Shown here: positions 26,158 through 37,098 of the stretch, in pieces
Layout of the letters: each line of letters starts with the position of its first letter
How positions within the stretch are numbered: position 1 is the stretch's first letter
Origin: Mortierella sp. BCC40632
Lineage: Eukaryota; Mortierellomycota; Mortierellomycetes; Mortierellales; Mortierellaceae
Direction of reading: 5' to 3'
Assembly (NCBI GenBank): GCA_011634665.1
Contig: WAEK01000002.1
Coordinates: 2,624,501-2,688,500 of the forward strand
DNA length: 64,000 bases
Translations under genes and position numbers: made by a program
The notes under the pieces: generated by a model
Seen by the model: only the letters and a program-made list of their open reading frames with translations
Databases searched by the model: none
Told to the model about the DNA's origin: nothing

Positions 26158-26570
26158 TGACCACTCTCCGAAACTTGTCAAGTTTAAAGCTAAAGTCAAG
26201 TCGAACTTACTGATCTGCTATTCATTCGCGATAGTGTCTCCAATAATAGCCTCCAAGTGGAATCTATTTGTTCAACAAATAGCTCTTGTCCAATGGGGGT
26301 GAGGGGGGAGGAAATGTATTAAAAAAAGTCTCCCTTTAGTCAGATCTGGCCCAAGTCGAGTGAAAGACACGCACGCACGCACTCCATGCATGAGATAAAG
26401 ATGATTTTTATCGATTCCCTCCCTTGGTCGAACTCTTTCTTGATGGTGTGGCAACTTTGGTCCGAAAACAATGGATTGGGGTTGAACTTTTAGCAAAGAC
26501 AAAGATGACGAGTAATTGATCGCATGTTAAAGGTCGAGACCCCCTCCTCTCCCCCCCCTTCCCAAAAAAG

Positions 26571-26712
26571 TGCAAGAATAATATTCCCCTCCTTCGTCCA
26601 AATCTGGTATGGGTAGCGCTTCGAAGTATATTTAGGGTCGGAAGTCCTTGTTGGTGTTATCTTTGGCTTCTACAGGATGTCCTAGAAGAGCAAAATTATC
26701 AAGCGCCTCTAA
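26571..26712 (+). pseudogene. Decayed copy of the lectin gene's last exon (unit 3)
   Basis: Matches lectin exon 6 but is more diverged than the unit 2 and unit 4 copies. It carries frame-shifting deletions and the same TCC TAG stop, then a CAA tract. Confidence 0.85.
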
Positions 26713-27252
26713 AACAACAAAAACAACAGCAACAACAAAACACAAAAAAAAAAATAATGAAAAGTAGATTTGTTTGTTTGCTTGTTTTTAGCCAACCATT
26801 GCAGTCGTCCAGGCATCAATGAAACAAGGGGATTTTTATAATTACAAGAAAGATGAGAAAGAGTGGACGTTGAGTGGATTGTTACAAAGTCGAGCATGAA
26901 AGTCAAAGGCATGGCTGTTGCTGTTGTTTTTTATGATGTAAAGAAAAGGAAGCAGCAAAGGAAGAAGTGGATTTCTCTAATAATGTTTTGTATTCTGTTT
27001 ATCGAATCATTGTTCCCTCTTTTGGGAGAGGAGAGGGAAGGACAGAAAAGGTGAACGAATGAACAAGTCTCTCTTTTCCTCTCTACCTCTCACCGTTCTG
27101 TTAACAACTCAGGAAAGAACTTTTAGAGAGTCACTAGAAGGCACTCATTTCCAAGTTCTCAGGATGAGTAATCTTGTCAAATACGATCCCTCTTCCTTGT
27201 CAGAATGCTGACGAGATGAGAAAGGAGGATCCTCTCTCTCCTCCTTCCCAAC

Positions 27253-30200
27253 CTACAACACTTTTGGAACATAAAAAGTCCATGGTTGTGTGAACTGATA
27301 CATCCGATTCCCTAGTCTCATCGTGTACTTGTCCTTTTCGTTCTCGGCAATGGCTTTTAGTCCCATTTCCCTCTTGAAAACTTTGGAGAGTATATACCCT
27401 TTTGAGAAACTGGCATATAATTTTGGTCTCTCCTCTTGATAGTCAATCAAGTCTGGAGGTGCTCCATGCGTGTGGCTCTCTAGAGCTCTCTTGAGAATCT
27501 TGAATCCCTCTTCGATGTCTCGTATTTGATCACAAGGATCATTTCTGGTGAATCCCGATACATGGCAGAGGTTTGGCGCATATCTTGATACTATGAGGGT
27601 CCAAGTATGAAGAGTGGCAGTATTCCAGTTGCCTTCGAATTTGAGGTAATGAAGCTTGCTCTTCATATTTGGATATGAAAGGTAAGGTCTTGATACGTCA
27701 GAAGCGACACTGCTATCATTCACCAGGGTATCTGAGAGAGGAATAGACTCTTCTGAAATTTGATCCGATGGTAATGGTATGGATCCAGCTGCTTCCAAAG
27801 GTAAGGGCAAGGGTTGTTGTGTCCATGCGTGATCGAGATCAAAAGATGGATCTTGTGGGACAAGAGTCTGACAAGAGTAGAGCTTGGCCAAAGCTTGTTC
27901 TCGTGTGCTCAGAGAATAATAAACCTTTTCTTCTGGAGGCTTGAGGCGAAGCTTTCTAAGTGAAGGGAAATGAGCAAATTGCTCAAGATGAAACATCATC
28001 GCCATTGGACCCTTGAGATAAAGGTTGGACAGCGATTCTGAAGACCAATTCCAGGGATAGAATCTAGACTTTGGGGTCCAACTTGAAGAAGAGCTTGTCA
28101 TCCTCTATTAAATCGGAGTCATATAAAAAACAAGTCAGTGGGCAGTATAGAGGGAGGGAGAAGAGAATGAGAAAATAAAAAGAAAAACGAGATTGAGAAA
28201 TCAAAAGGACAAAAAGAGAAGGAGGGATGGAGGCCAAGGGTAATCAAACGATTACTTACAGGGATAGCCTGGATGTCGTCAGGACATTCTTTCATGTACA
28301 TATTTGCAAAGCATGGGAACCATCCTTGATTGTCCACACTCATTTCTAGATTCTCTAGGTTCTTCATGAACCGGATAGACTCTAAATCAAACTGTATAGC
28401 AATTATGCCTGACAGGTTCAATTTTCTCAGCCGCGGTAGTTTCCAGGTTGGCAATAGCGTCAATGACTCCAAGTAGGCTGATTGCTGCAGTGACTCGAAG
28501 TAGTTTGTAGATAAATGGGTGAATATGCTTCCATTATTTGATCGGATAAGGAGAGTCTCGAGAAGTGGACATTGATCAAATGATCCGACCGAAACAACTC
28601 CTTCAAACGAGATCTTGATATCACGCACTCTTGGGAGATACCAGTCAAGACCGATGGATACTCTGGGAATACCATAGAGCTCAAGTGTGTTTCCTAATAG
28701 GGTCACGTCCATGTAAGTCTCGATGTCGCTCCTGAAGTCGTCCTCGGAGGAACTCCAATTTTTGATCTTAATGACCTCGATAGTATCTCCGCATGCTTTG
28801 GCTATGTCATTGAATGCATGGATGGTATGCCAGTATCTTCCATCACCTAGTAAGGTGACTTCTGAAAGCTTGGAAAGTGGTCGCTGGTGATTCATCCATG
28901 ATTCAGACTTGTTCATCTGATCAATGACAGTCGGTGAGGTGTTGAGCCATTGAAACATAGAGAAGTGTTCGACAGCCATTTCAATACGCCGTAGCTCAGG
29001 ACAACGTCGCAGGAATGCTTCCATCGCCGGACCTTCACCAAACTCCCTGCGTGCAATATCATGATCCAAGAGTGACACGAGATTATTGGTTTCGATCGAC
29101 TGCGATTCTTCATAGAAACAAGGCAAGGTTCCAACATTCAACGACCTTGGGCAACCAACTGCTTCATACATCATCTTAATCGGATAGTATGTGTCTCTCC
29201 ATCCATTACGTACATTCCTCCAGAGCTCCTTGCTTGTTTGTGTAAAGTTCATGGGTAAATAAAGCATGTACTCCAACTCGTTGCAATCAAGTTCCAACGG
29301 ACGTTTGAACGGAAAGGCTTCATGGTTCAGACGAATGAGACGTACGGCATCGAGTGCAAACGGGTAGTTGTCGGTTTCAGGTTCGTAATAGGTAATAACT
29401 AGAGTTTGGAGATTTGGCATCTTGTTCGCAAAGTCGACGAACAGAGACGAATCCTCAATATCGAATGCGAGGCATGTAATTCTTTCGCAATTATGCTGAA
29501 GTAAGAGCCGATAGAGGTTAACAAGGAGCTTTTGTTGTCTGCGATCCTCTGCTGAGTTCTCTGAATCACCGCCTTCCGAGTCGCTGTCATCTGAGTCGCT
29601 GTCCTCTGAATCAACGGTCTCTGAGCCAACGGTCTCTGAATAACCAGTCTCTGAATCAAGGTCCGAGTCAGTAGGTGGCCAAGGTCGAAATAATTCATAA
29701 TCAGGGCAATGAGAACTCAAGAAGGAAAAGGACGACGTGAGATATGTAGAATAGTCGACAGTAGTCAATTGAGAATACGATTCCATTGGGTTGAAAGACG
29801 AGTAGCAGGGCGCCAATCCATATTCGTTCATGAAGGATTCCAACTCTGTCAAAACATCGATCTCTTGGAAACGACTCTCTAACAACTGACGCATACTCCG
29901 ACTTGAAGAGATCGAATCCTCGATCTCTTGAGACTTTTCTTCTACCTCGCTCTTGCCTCGATGCATCAGTTGTCCCTCCATGTCAATTACACCCTGTCGC
30001 TTCAACCACTCGTATTGCAGGGCCGAGCGAAGAACCAGAGCCAGCAGTTGAGAAGTAGCTTTAGACCCTCTCGAAGCACTGCATCTGAAGAAATGGTCTC
30101 GACACCCGTTGAGAGTGCAACCCAACAACAGCCTCAGAGCTTCTTCAAAGAATAACCGATTCACTGTCAGGAGACCGACGAGCATACAGGCATCGTGCTT

Positions 30201-30419
30201 GAACTGCTGTATAATAATGAGGAGACATTCGTTGGGGAGTCGCTGCTGTTGCCGGCTGCTTTCTATTAAGCGAGCAAGCGAGCAAGCGAGAGAGACCAAG
30301 GACAGTTACTAGATATTCAGACAATACCCTCTTTGGAGAAGACGTTACAAGTGTGACGCAGTTGGAAAGTCATTGAACAAACCTAAGCTACTAGCGATGT
30401 GTGCAGCTTCAATGGCCAT
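27253..30419 (-). CDS. F-box / leucine-rich-repeat-like protein, array copy 3
   Basis: Longest paralogue. Exons: 30419-30383 (mini-exon), 30262-28260 and 28104-27253; 963 aa. F-box as in the others, with one extra Gln before it (RQQQRLP). It has the most expanded acidic tract, a run of Ser/Glu/Asp/Thr repeats (YSETVGSETVDSEDSDSDDS) encoded at about 29545-29670. Intron 2 (155 bp) is nearly identical to copy 1, yet the last exon resembles copies 2 and 4 (LSNLYLKGPMAMMFHLEQFA), so the gene is a mosaic. Confidence 0.85.
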
Positions 30420-30571
30420 TGTTTAACAGGAGCAGAGAGAGGGGGGGGAGGAAGGAGAGGACTGAACTGTGGAAGAAGATGAGGGGAGGAAGAAGAGGAC
30501 TGAACTGTGGAAGAAGGTGAGGGGAGGAAGAAGATGCTTAGTCTATCCATAAATCAACAGCGAGGATCCTG

Positions 30572-30579
30572 TATTTATA
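30572..30579 (-). promoter_or_regulatory. TATA box of F-box copy 3
   Basis: TATAAATA on the minus strand about 150 bases before the predicted ATG. A 40-50 base segment between them (around 30440-30530, GAACTGTGGAAGAAG...) is duplicated in tandem here, lengthening the leader relative to copy 1. Confidence 0.6.
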
Positions 30580-31504
30580 CTGACTCTCTCTAGCCAAGCT
30601 GACTTTGTCTGTAGAGGGCTTCCAACACATCTTACACCTGCAACAAGCTACCGCAGTTGCTTCCTTGTATTTTTTTATTTTTTTTTTTTTTTCTATTTTT
30701 TTTTTTTTTTGCTCTCCGTTACCAACTTTTGTGTACTTCCAAGTTTCAATCCTCGTAGTCGATCCTCACAGCTCTTTGACCACAGTCGCATTTTGTTCAA
30801 GGGAACCTGCTTGGTACTTCCCTCGACCCCTCGAGCACTGTGTTACTTCCAATAGACCGAGTATTCGTACTTAACCTAATCCTCTCTTGGTTCTCTGGCA
30901 ACAACTCGGCTAATCTGAGTATGATTTTATTACAGGACTTGTCCTCTCTCTCTCTCCTTCTTGCAGCTGATGCTCACAGTTTGTCCTGTGTAACTGCTAC
31001 CTCTCCCCCCTCAGTCAAGACACGCTTGTAATGGAGCACTCCTGTTCGGTACTCCAGTGTTTCCCTTCAAATCTCTGCTTCTTGAGCAATACGGCCATAT
31101 CCCTCAATTTTCTTTAATAATTGACTCTGGGTAGCCGACTGTTGTAGAACAGAACACTGGTTACCAGATTTGAGGCTTTCGTTCTCGATATGTTTTTCCC
31201 TACAGATGCTTCCTCTACCCGTCAACCGACTCTTTTTCATTTTCTAGAGTGGGGGAAATCTAATTAAAAAAAAAAAAAAAAACTCTCTCTCTAGTCAGAT
31301 CTGGCCCAGTTGAGTAGAAGACACGCACGCACTCCATGCATGAGACAAAGATGGTATTATCGGCCCCCTCCCTTTGGTCGAACGATCCCTTAATGATGTG
31401 ACAACCTTGGTCCGAAAACAATGGATTGGGATTCAACCTTTACCAGAGACAATGATGAAGAACGGTTACTCGCATGTTAAAGGTCGAGACTCCCCTCCAA
31501 AAGG

Positions 31505-31647
31505 CCCAAGAACAGCATTCTCCTCATTCGTCCAAGTCTGGCATCGGTAGCACTTTGAAGTACATTTTAGGATCTACAGTCTTTGTCGGTGTTATCTTTG
31601 GCTTCTACAGGATGTCCTAGAAGAGCAAAATTATCAAGCGCCTCTAA
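31505..31647 (+). pseudogene. Decayed copy of the lectin gene's last exon (unit 4)
   Basis: Practically identical to the unit 2 copy (21113-21255), including the one-base deletion and the premature TAG. Flanking DNA from about 30590 to 32000 also matches about 20190 to 21610. This shows the two-unit block duplicated after the exon had already decayed. Confidence 0.9.
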
Positions 31648-32183
31648 AACAACAACAACAGCAACAACAAAACACAAAAAAAAAAATAATGAAAAGTAGA
31701 TTTGTTTGTTTGCTTGTTTTTAGCCAACCATTGCGGTCTTTCAAGCATCAATGAAACAAGGGAGTTAATACAATTGCTAGAAAGATGAGAAAGAGTGGAC
31801 GTTGAGTGGATTGTTACAAAGTCGAGCATGGAAGTAAAAGGCATGGCTGTTGCTGTTGTTTTTTATGATGTAAAGAATAGGAAGCAGCAAAGGAAGAAGT
31901 GGATTTCCCTGATGATGTTTTGTATTCTGTTTATCGAATGATCGTCCCCTCTTCTTGGGGAGGAGCGAGAAGGACGGAAATGTGAACGAATGAACAAGTC
32001 TCTCTTTTCCTCTCTACCTCTCACCGTTCTGTTAACAACTCAGGAAAGAACTTTTAGAGAGTCACTAGAAGACACCCACTTCCAAGTTCTCAGGATGAGT
32101 AATCTTGTCCAATACGATCCCCCTTCCTTGTCAGAATGCTGATGAGATGAGAAAGGAGGATCCTCTCTCTCCTCCTTCCCAAC

Positions 32184-35100
32184 CTACAATACTTTTGGAA
32201 CATAAAGAGGCCATGGTCGTGGGAACCAATACATCCGATTCCCTGGTCTTATCGTGTACTTGTCCTTTTCGTTATCGGCGATGGCTTTTAGCCCCATTTC
32301 CCTCTTGGAAACTTCGGAGAGTATATACCCTCTTGAGAAACTGGCATAAAATTTTGGTCTCTCCTCTTGATAGTCAATCAAGTCTGGAGGTGTTCCATGC
32401 GTGTGGTTCTCTAGAGCTCTCTTGAGAATCTTGAATCCCTCTTCGATGTCTCGTATTTGATCACAAGGATCATTTTCGTGGAATCCCAATAAATGGCCAA
32501 GGTTTGGTGCATATCTTGATACGATGTGGGTCCAGGTATGAAGAGTGGCAGTATTCCAGTTGCCTTCGAATCTGAGGGACTGAAGCTTGCTCTTCATATT
32601 TGGATATGAAAGGTAAGGTCTTGATACGTCAGAAGCGACACTGCTATCATTCACCAGGGTATCTGAGAGAGTAATAGACTCTTCTGAAATTTGATCCGAT
32701 GGTAATGGTACGGATCCAGCTGCTTCCAAAGGTAAGGGCAAGGACAGTTGTGTCCATGTGTGATCGAGATCAAAAGATGGATCTTGTGGGACAAGAGTCT
32801 GACAAGAGTAGAGCTTGGCCAAAGCTTGTTCTCGTGTGCTCAGAGAATAATAAACCTTTTCTTCTGGAGGCTTGAGGCGAAGCTTTCTAAGTGAAGGGAA
32901 ATGAGCAAATTGCTCAAGATGAAACATCATCGCCATTGGACCCTTGAGATAAAGGTTGGACAGCGATTCTGAAGACCAATTCCAGGGATAGAATCTAGAC
33001 TTTGGGGTCCAACCTGAAGAAGAGCTTGTCATTCTCTATTGAATCGGAGTCATATCAAAAACAAGTCAGTGAGTAATATAGAGGGAGGGAGGAGAGAATG
33101 AGAAAATGAAAAGAAAGACGAGAGAGAGAAATCAAAAGGACACAAAGAAAAGGAGGGATGGAAGCCAAAGTCATCCAAACGATTACTTACAGGGATAGCC
33201 TGGATGTCGTCAGGACATTCTTTCATGTACATATTTGCAAAGCTTGGGAACCATCCTTGATTGTCCACACTCATTTCTAGACTCTCTAGGTTCTTCATGA
33301 ACCGGATAGACTCGAAATCAAACTGCATAGCAACCATGCCTGACAGGTGCAATTGTCTCAGCTGCGGTAGTTTCCAGGTTGGCAATAGCGTCAATGACTC
33401 CAAGTAGGCTGATTGCTGCGATGACTCGATATGGTTTGCGCGGTAACTGGCGGATCTGTATTCATTATTTGATCGGATAGCGAGATTTTCGAGAAGTGGA
33501 CATTGATCAAACGATCCGACCGAAACAAGTCCTTCAAACGAGATCTCGATATCACGCACTCTTGGGAGATACCAGTCAAGACCAATGGATACTCTAGGAA
33601 TACCATGTAACTCAAGAGTGTTTCCTAATGGGGTCGCGTCGATGTGGGTCACGTAGTTGTCGTTGAGGAAGAATGATTGCCTGATCTTAATGACTTCGAT
33701 AGTATCTCCACATGCTTTGACTATGTCATTGAGCGCATGGATGGTATGCCAGTATCTTCCATCACCCAGTAACTTGACTTCTGACAGCTTGGAAAGCGAT
33801 TGTTTCTGGTTCATCCATGATTTAGACCTGTTCATCTGATCAATGACAGTCGGTGAGGTGTTGAGCCATTGAAACATAGAGTAATGTCCGACAGCCACGT
33901 CAAGACTCCGTAGTTCATGACAACGTCGCAGGAATGCCTCCATCGCCGGACCTTCATCAAACTCCCAGCGTCCAATATCATGATCCGAGAGTGATACGAG
34001 ATTGCCGGTCTCGATCGAATGCGATTCTTCATAGAAATAAGGCATGGTTCCAACCTTCATCGACCTTGGGCGACCAATTGCTTCATACAACATCTTTATC
34101 GGATAGTAGGTGCCTTTCCATCTCTTACGTTCACTCCTCCAGAACTCCATGCTTATGTGTGGAGAGTTTCGAGGTCGATCTTGGATATTGACATACGCTC
34201 CATAGTCAAGATACAGTCGACGTTTGAACGGAAAGGCTTCTTGGTTCAGACGAATAAAACGTACGGCATCGAGTGCAAACGCGTAGTTGTCGGTATTGGG
34301 GTAGGACAAGGTGATGGCTAGAGTCTGAAGACTCGGCATCTTGGTCGCAAAGTCGACGAACATAACTGAGTCCTCAATATTGAATCTGAGGCGCGTGATT
34401 CTTTGGCAATTATGCTGAAGCAAGAGCCGAGAGAGGTTAACACGGAGCCTTTGTCGACTGGAATCCTCTGGTGCGTACTCTGAATCAAGGCCAGAGTCAA
34501 TAGGTGGCCAAGGCTGGAATAGGCCTTGATTAAAGTATTGATAATCCAAGAGGGAAATAGACGTGAGATATGTAGAATAGTCGACAGTAGTCAACTGAGA
34601 ATACGATTCCACTGGGTTGAAAGACGAGTAGGAGAGCGTCAATCCATGTTCGTTCATGATGGGTTCCAAATCTGTCAAAACATTGATCTCTTGGAAACGA
34701 CTCTCTAACGACTGACGCATGCTCCGACTTGAAGGAATTGAATCCTCGATATCTTGAGAGTTTCCCTCTACACCGCTCTCGCTTCGACGCATCAACTGTC
34801 CCTCCATGTCAATTGCACCTTGTCGCTTCAACCACTCGTATTGCAAGGCCGAGCGAAGAATCAGAGCCAGCAGTTGAGAGATAGCTTTAGACTCTCCTGA
34901 ATCTCCGGAACTGTAGAAATGGTTTGGGCTATTGTAGAGGGTGTAACCCAACAACAGCCTCAGAGCTTCTTCAAAGAAGAACCGATTCACTGTTAGGAGA
35001 TTGGCGAGCATACAGATATCGTGCTTGAACTGCTGTATAATAATGAGGAGACATTCGTTGGGGAGTCGCTGCTGTTGCCGGCTGCTTTCTATTAAGCGAG

Positions 35101-35245
35101 CAAGCGAGCAAGCGAGAGAGACCAAGGACAGTTACTAGATATTCAGACAATACCCTCTTTGGAGAAGAGGTTTCAAGTGTGACGTAGTTGGAAAGTCATT
35201 GAACAAACCTAAGCTACTGGCGATGTGTGCAGCTTCAATGGCCAT
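32184..35245 (-). CDS. F-box / leucine-rich-repeat-like protein, array copy 4
   Basis: Paralogue with exons 35245-35209 (mini-exon), 35088-33191 and 33035-32184; 928 aa. N-terminal F-box, then leucine-rich repeats. The stretch RQRLRVNLSRLLLQHNCQ and its continuation follow copy 1, while the central GRWEFDEGPAMEAFLRRCHE region follows copy 2, a clear mosaic. The segment after the F-box (GYTLYNSPNHFYSSGDSGES) is unique to this copy. Intron 2 is 155 bp. Confidence 0.85.
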
Positions 35246-35386
35246 TGTTTGTCAGAAGGAGAGGGGAGGGGAAGGAGAGGGAGAGGGAGAGAGAGAGCTG
35301 AACTGTGGAAGAAGGAGAGGGGAGAATAGGAAGAGGATGAAAAAGGAGATGCTCAGTCTGTCCATAAGTCAACAGTGAGGGTTTTG

Positions 35387-35394
35387 TATTTATA
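35387..35394 (-). promoter_or_regulatory. TATA box of F-box copy 4
   Basis: TATAAATA on the minus strand about 140 bases before the predicted ATG; context almost identical to copy 2. Confidence 0.6.
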
Positions 35395-35474
35395 CTGGCT
35401 CTCCAGCCAGACTGACTTTGTCTTTAGATGACTTTCAACACACACTGCAACTTCAAGCCGCAGTTGCATCCTTG

Positions 35475-35505
<31 letters not shown>

Positions 35506-35909
35506 CACCAACTTTTGTGTACCAATACGGTTTGGTCCTCGCAATCGATTTTTTCGACCCTTTGACCACAGTTAAATTTTGTTCGAGGGGTTTGCTTGGC
35601 ACCTCTCTCGACCCCTCGAGCACTGACTGAGTATTCGTACTTTAGCCCAATCCTCTCTTGGTTCTCTTGCAACAGCTCGGTTAATCTGAGTATGGTATGA
35701 CTACAGGGCTTGCTTTCTCTCTCTCTCTCTCTCTTTGCAACTAATGCCTATAGTTTGTCCTGTGTGCAACTGTCATCTCTTACTACTCACTCAATGCGCA
35801 CTTGCTATGGAGTACTCCTATTCTATGCTCCAGTGCTTCCTTTCAGATCTCTGCTTCTTGAACAACATGATCATATCCCTCAATCTCCTTGAATAGTTGA
35901 CTCTGGGAA

Positions 35910-36031
35910 GAGTTGCACTCTATCGAAACCGAGAACCCTGCGTTGTTTGTGGATCACGATGTGGATCGTTCGAGAGCTGGATAAAGACGGGGAGAGGGAG
36001 AAGGAGAAGAGGACCCAAACGACGGAGGCAT
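35910..36031 (+). pseudogene. Short inverted F-box fragment in the unit 4 spacer
   Basis: On the + strand ELHSIETENPALFVDHDVD matches the SHSIETGNLVSLSDHDIG region of the intact F-box proteins, and DNA at 35970-36031 matches the unit 2 relic around 25990-26020. It is the counterpart of the 25573-26157 relic with about 340 bases deleted on its left side, and it lacks the long GA tract. Confidence 0.75.
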
Positions 36032-36477
36032 CTTGTTCTTCTTTTATTACCTTTGAGGGAGAGGGGGAGTCTAACTGCTGGCCAAGCCTTTTTTCTTGGA
36101 GCTAGTAGGTTGTTTTAGAGCAGATCATTCACTACCAACGTTAAGGCCCTCGTCCTCGATATGCCCCACCTTGTTGATGCTTCCTCTACCCGTCGACCGA
36201 CTCTTTTCCATTCTTCTGGAGTGGTGGAAATCTAATTAAAATTACTCGCTTTAGTCAAATCTGGCCCCAGCTGAGCGGAAGACACGCACACACCCCATTC
36301 TTGAGACAAAAATGATATTTTTTCGGTTCCCCCTTGGTCGAACTATTCCTTTATGGAGTGGCAATTTGGTCCGATAACAATGGAGTGGGGTTTATCTTTT
36401 ACCAAAGACAAGGATGACAAACGGCTGCTCGCATGTTGCAAGTCGAGACCTGCCTCTCCCAAAAGGATAGATCCCAT

Positions 36478-36720
36478 GGAAACAAGAGTCTTTTATAAGA
36501 CTGTGCTAGATCAAAGTCTCTCTTGAAGTTTAGGGACTGAAGAAGCATATACTCGTTAAGAGAAAGAATGAAAGGGCGAATTACTCGCGAAAAAGCAAAG
36601 AGAGAGAGAGAGCACAGAGAGTGATTCTGAAGATCAAATCCATGGGCAGAATTTGGTCCAGCTTGGCAAAGGCTCTTGTCTTTGCTCGATTGAATCAGAG
36701 CTGCAGCAAATCAGTAAAGG
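36478..36720 (-). pseudogene. Degenerate fifth copy of the F-box last exon
   Basis: The + strand text GATTCTGAAGATCAAATCC and the following 90 bases align with the start of the F-box last exon and its splice acceptor (GATTCTGAAGACCAATTCC in unit 1, 17732 onward). Upstream bits such as ACAAGAGTCTTTTATAAGA match the next part of that exon. Many small deletions leave no frame. It replaces the lectin-exon fragment at this junction and closes the array. Confidence 0.7.
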
Positions 36721-37098
36721 GGTTGTAAGATAGGGGGGAGGTGCAATGGGTTGATTTTTTTTATTCGCCCTTGGGAACAAGGCAAACAACTTTTTTTTTT
36801 TTTTTTTTGGTATTTTTCTATTTACAGAGACTAGAGAGAAAAGAGGGAAAATAGAAAATAGAAAAAAAAAGCAAAAGTAGGATAGGAAGTGAAGGAAAAA
36901 GGATATAATTGCGTATTGGATTCTAGCTCGCAAAGGAAAGTGTGTGGAATAATGAATGTCTGCGTTGTAGTATACAAATGAGAAAAGAGAGTAACAAAGA
37001 GAGGAGGAAAGAATAAAGAATAGGCTTGGCCCCTCATTTTTTTTTCGACTCCATCTTACAATATCTGTAAGAGAAATGGCCTCAAGTATTGAACCCAC
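36721..37098. other. 3' flank between the array and RNR2
   Basis: No gene. A T19 run at about 36790-36808 and AT-rich DNA. Confidence 0.7.

Larger units (their letters stand above)
16285..36720. repeat. Tandem segmental duplication: four F-box units plus relics
   Basis: A block of about 5 kb (tail of the lectin gene, a reversed F-box gene and its promoter spacer) is present four times, with a decayed fifth piece at the right end. F-box start codons lie at 20053, 24833, 30419 and 35245 on the minus strand. Units 1 and 3 share nearly identical spacers and second introns, as do units 2 and 4 apart from deletions. Unit 1 to 3 spacing is about 10.37-10.40 kb and unit 2 to 4 spacing 10.41 kb, so a two-unit block was duplicated as a whole. 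A block beginning ACACGCACGCACTCCATGCA or a diverged version recurs at about 20930, 26368, 31321 and 36282 and marks unit junctions. Confidence 0.9.
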
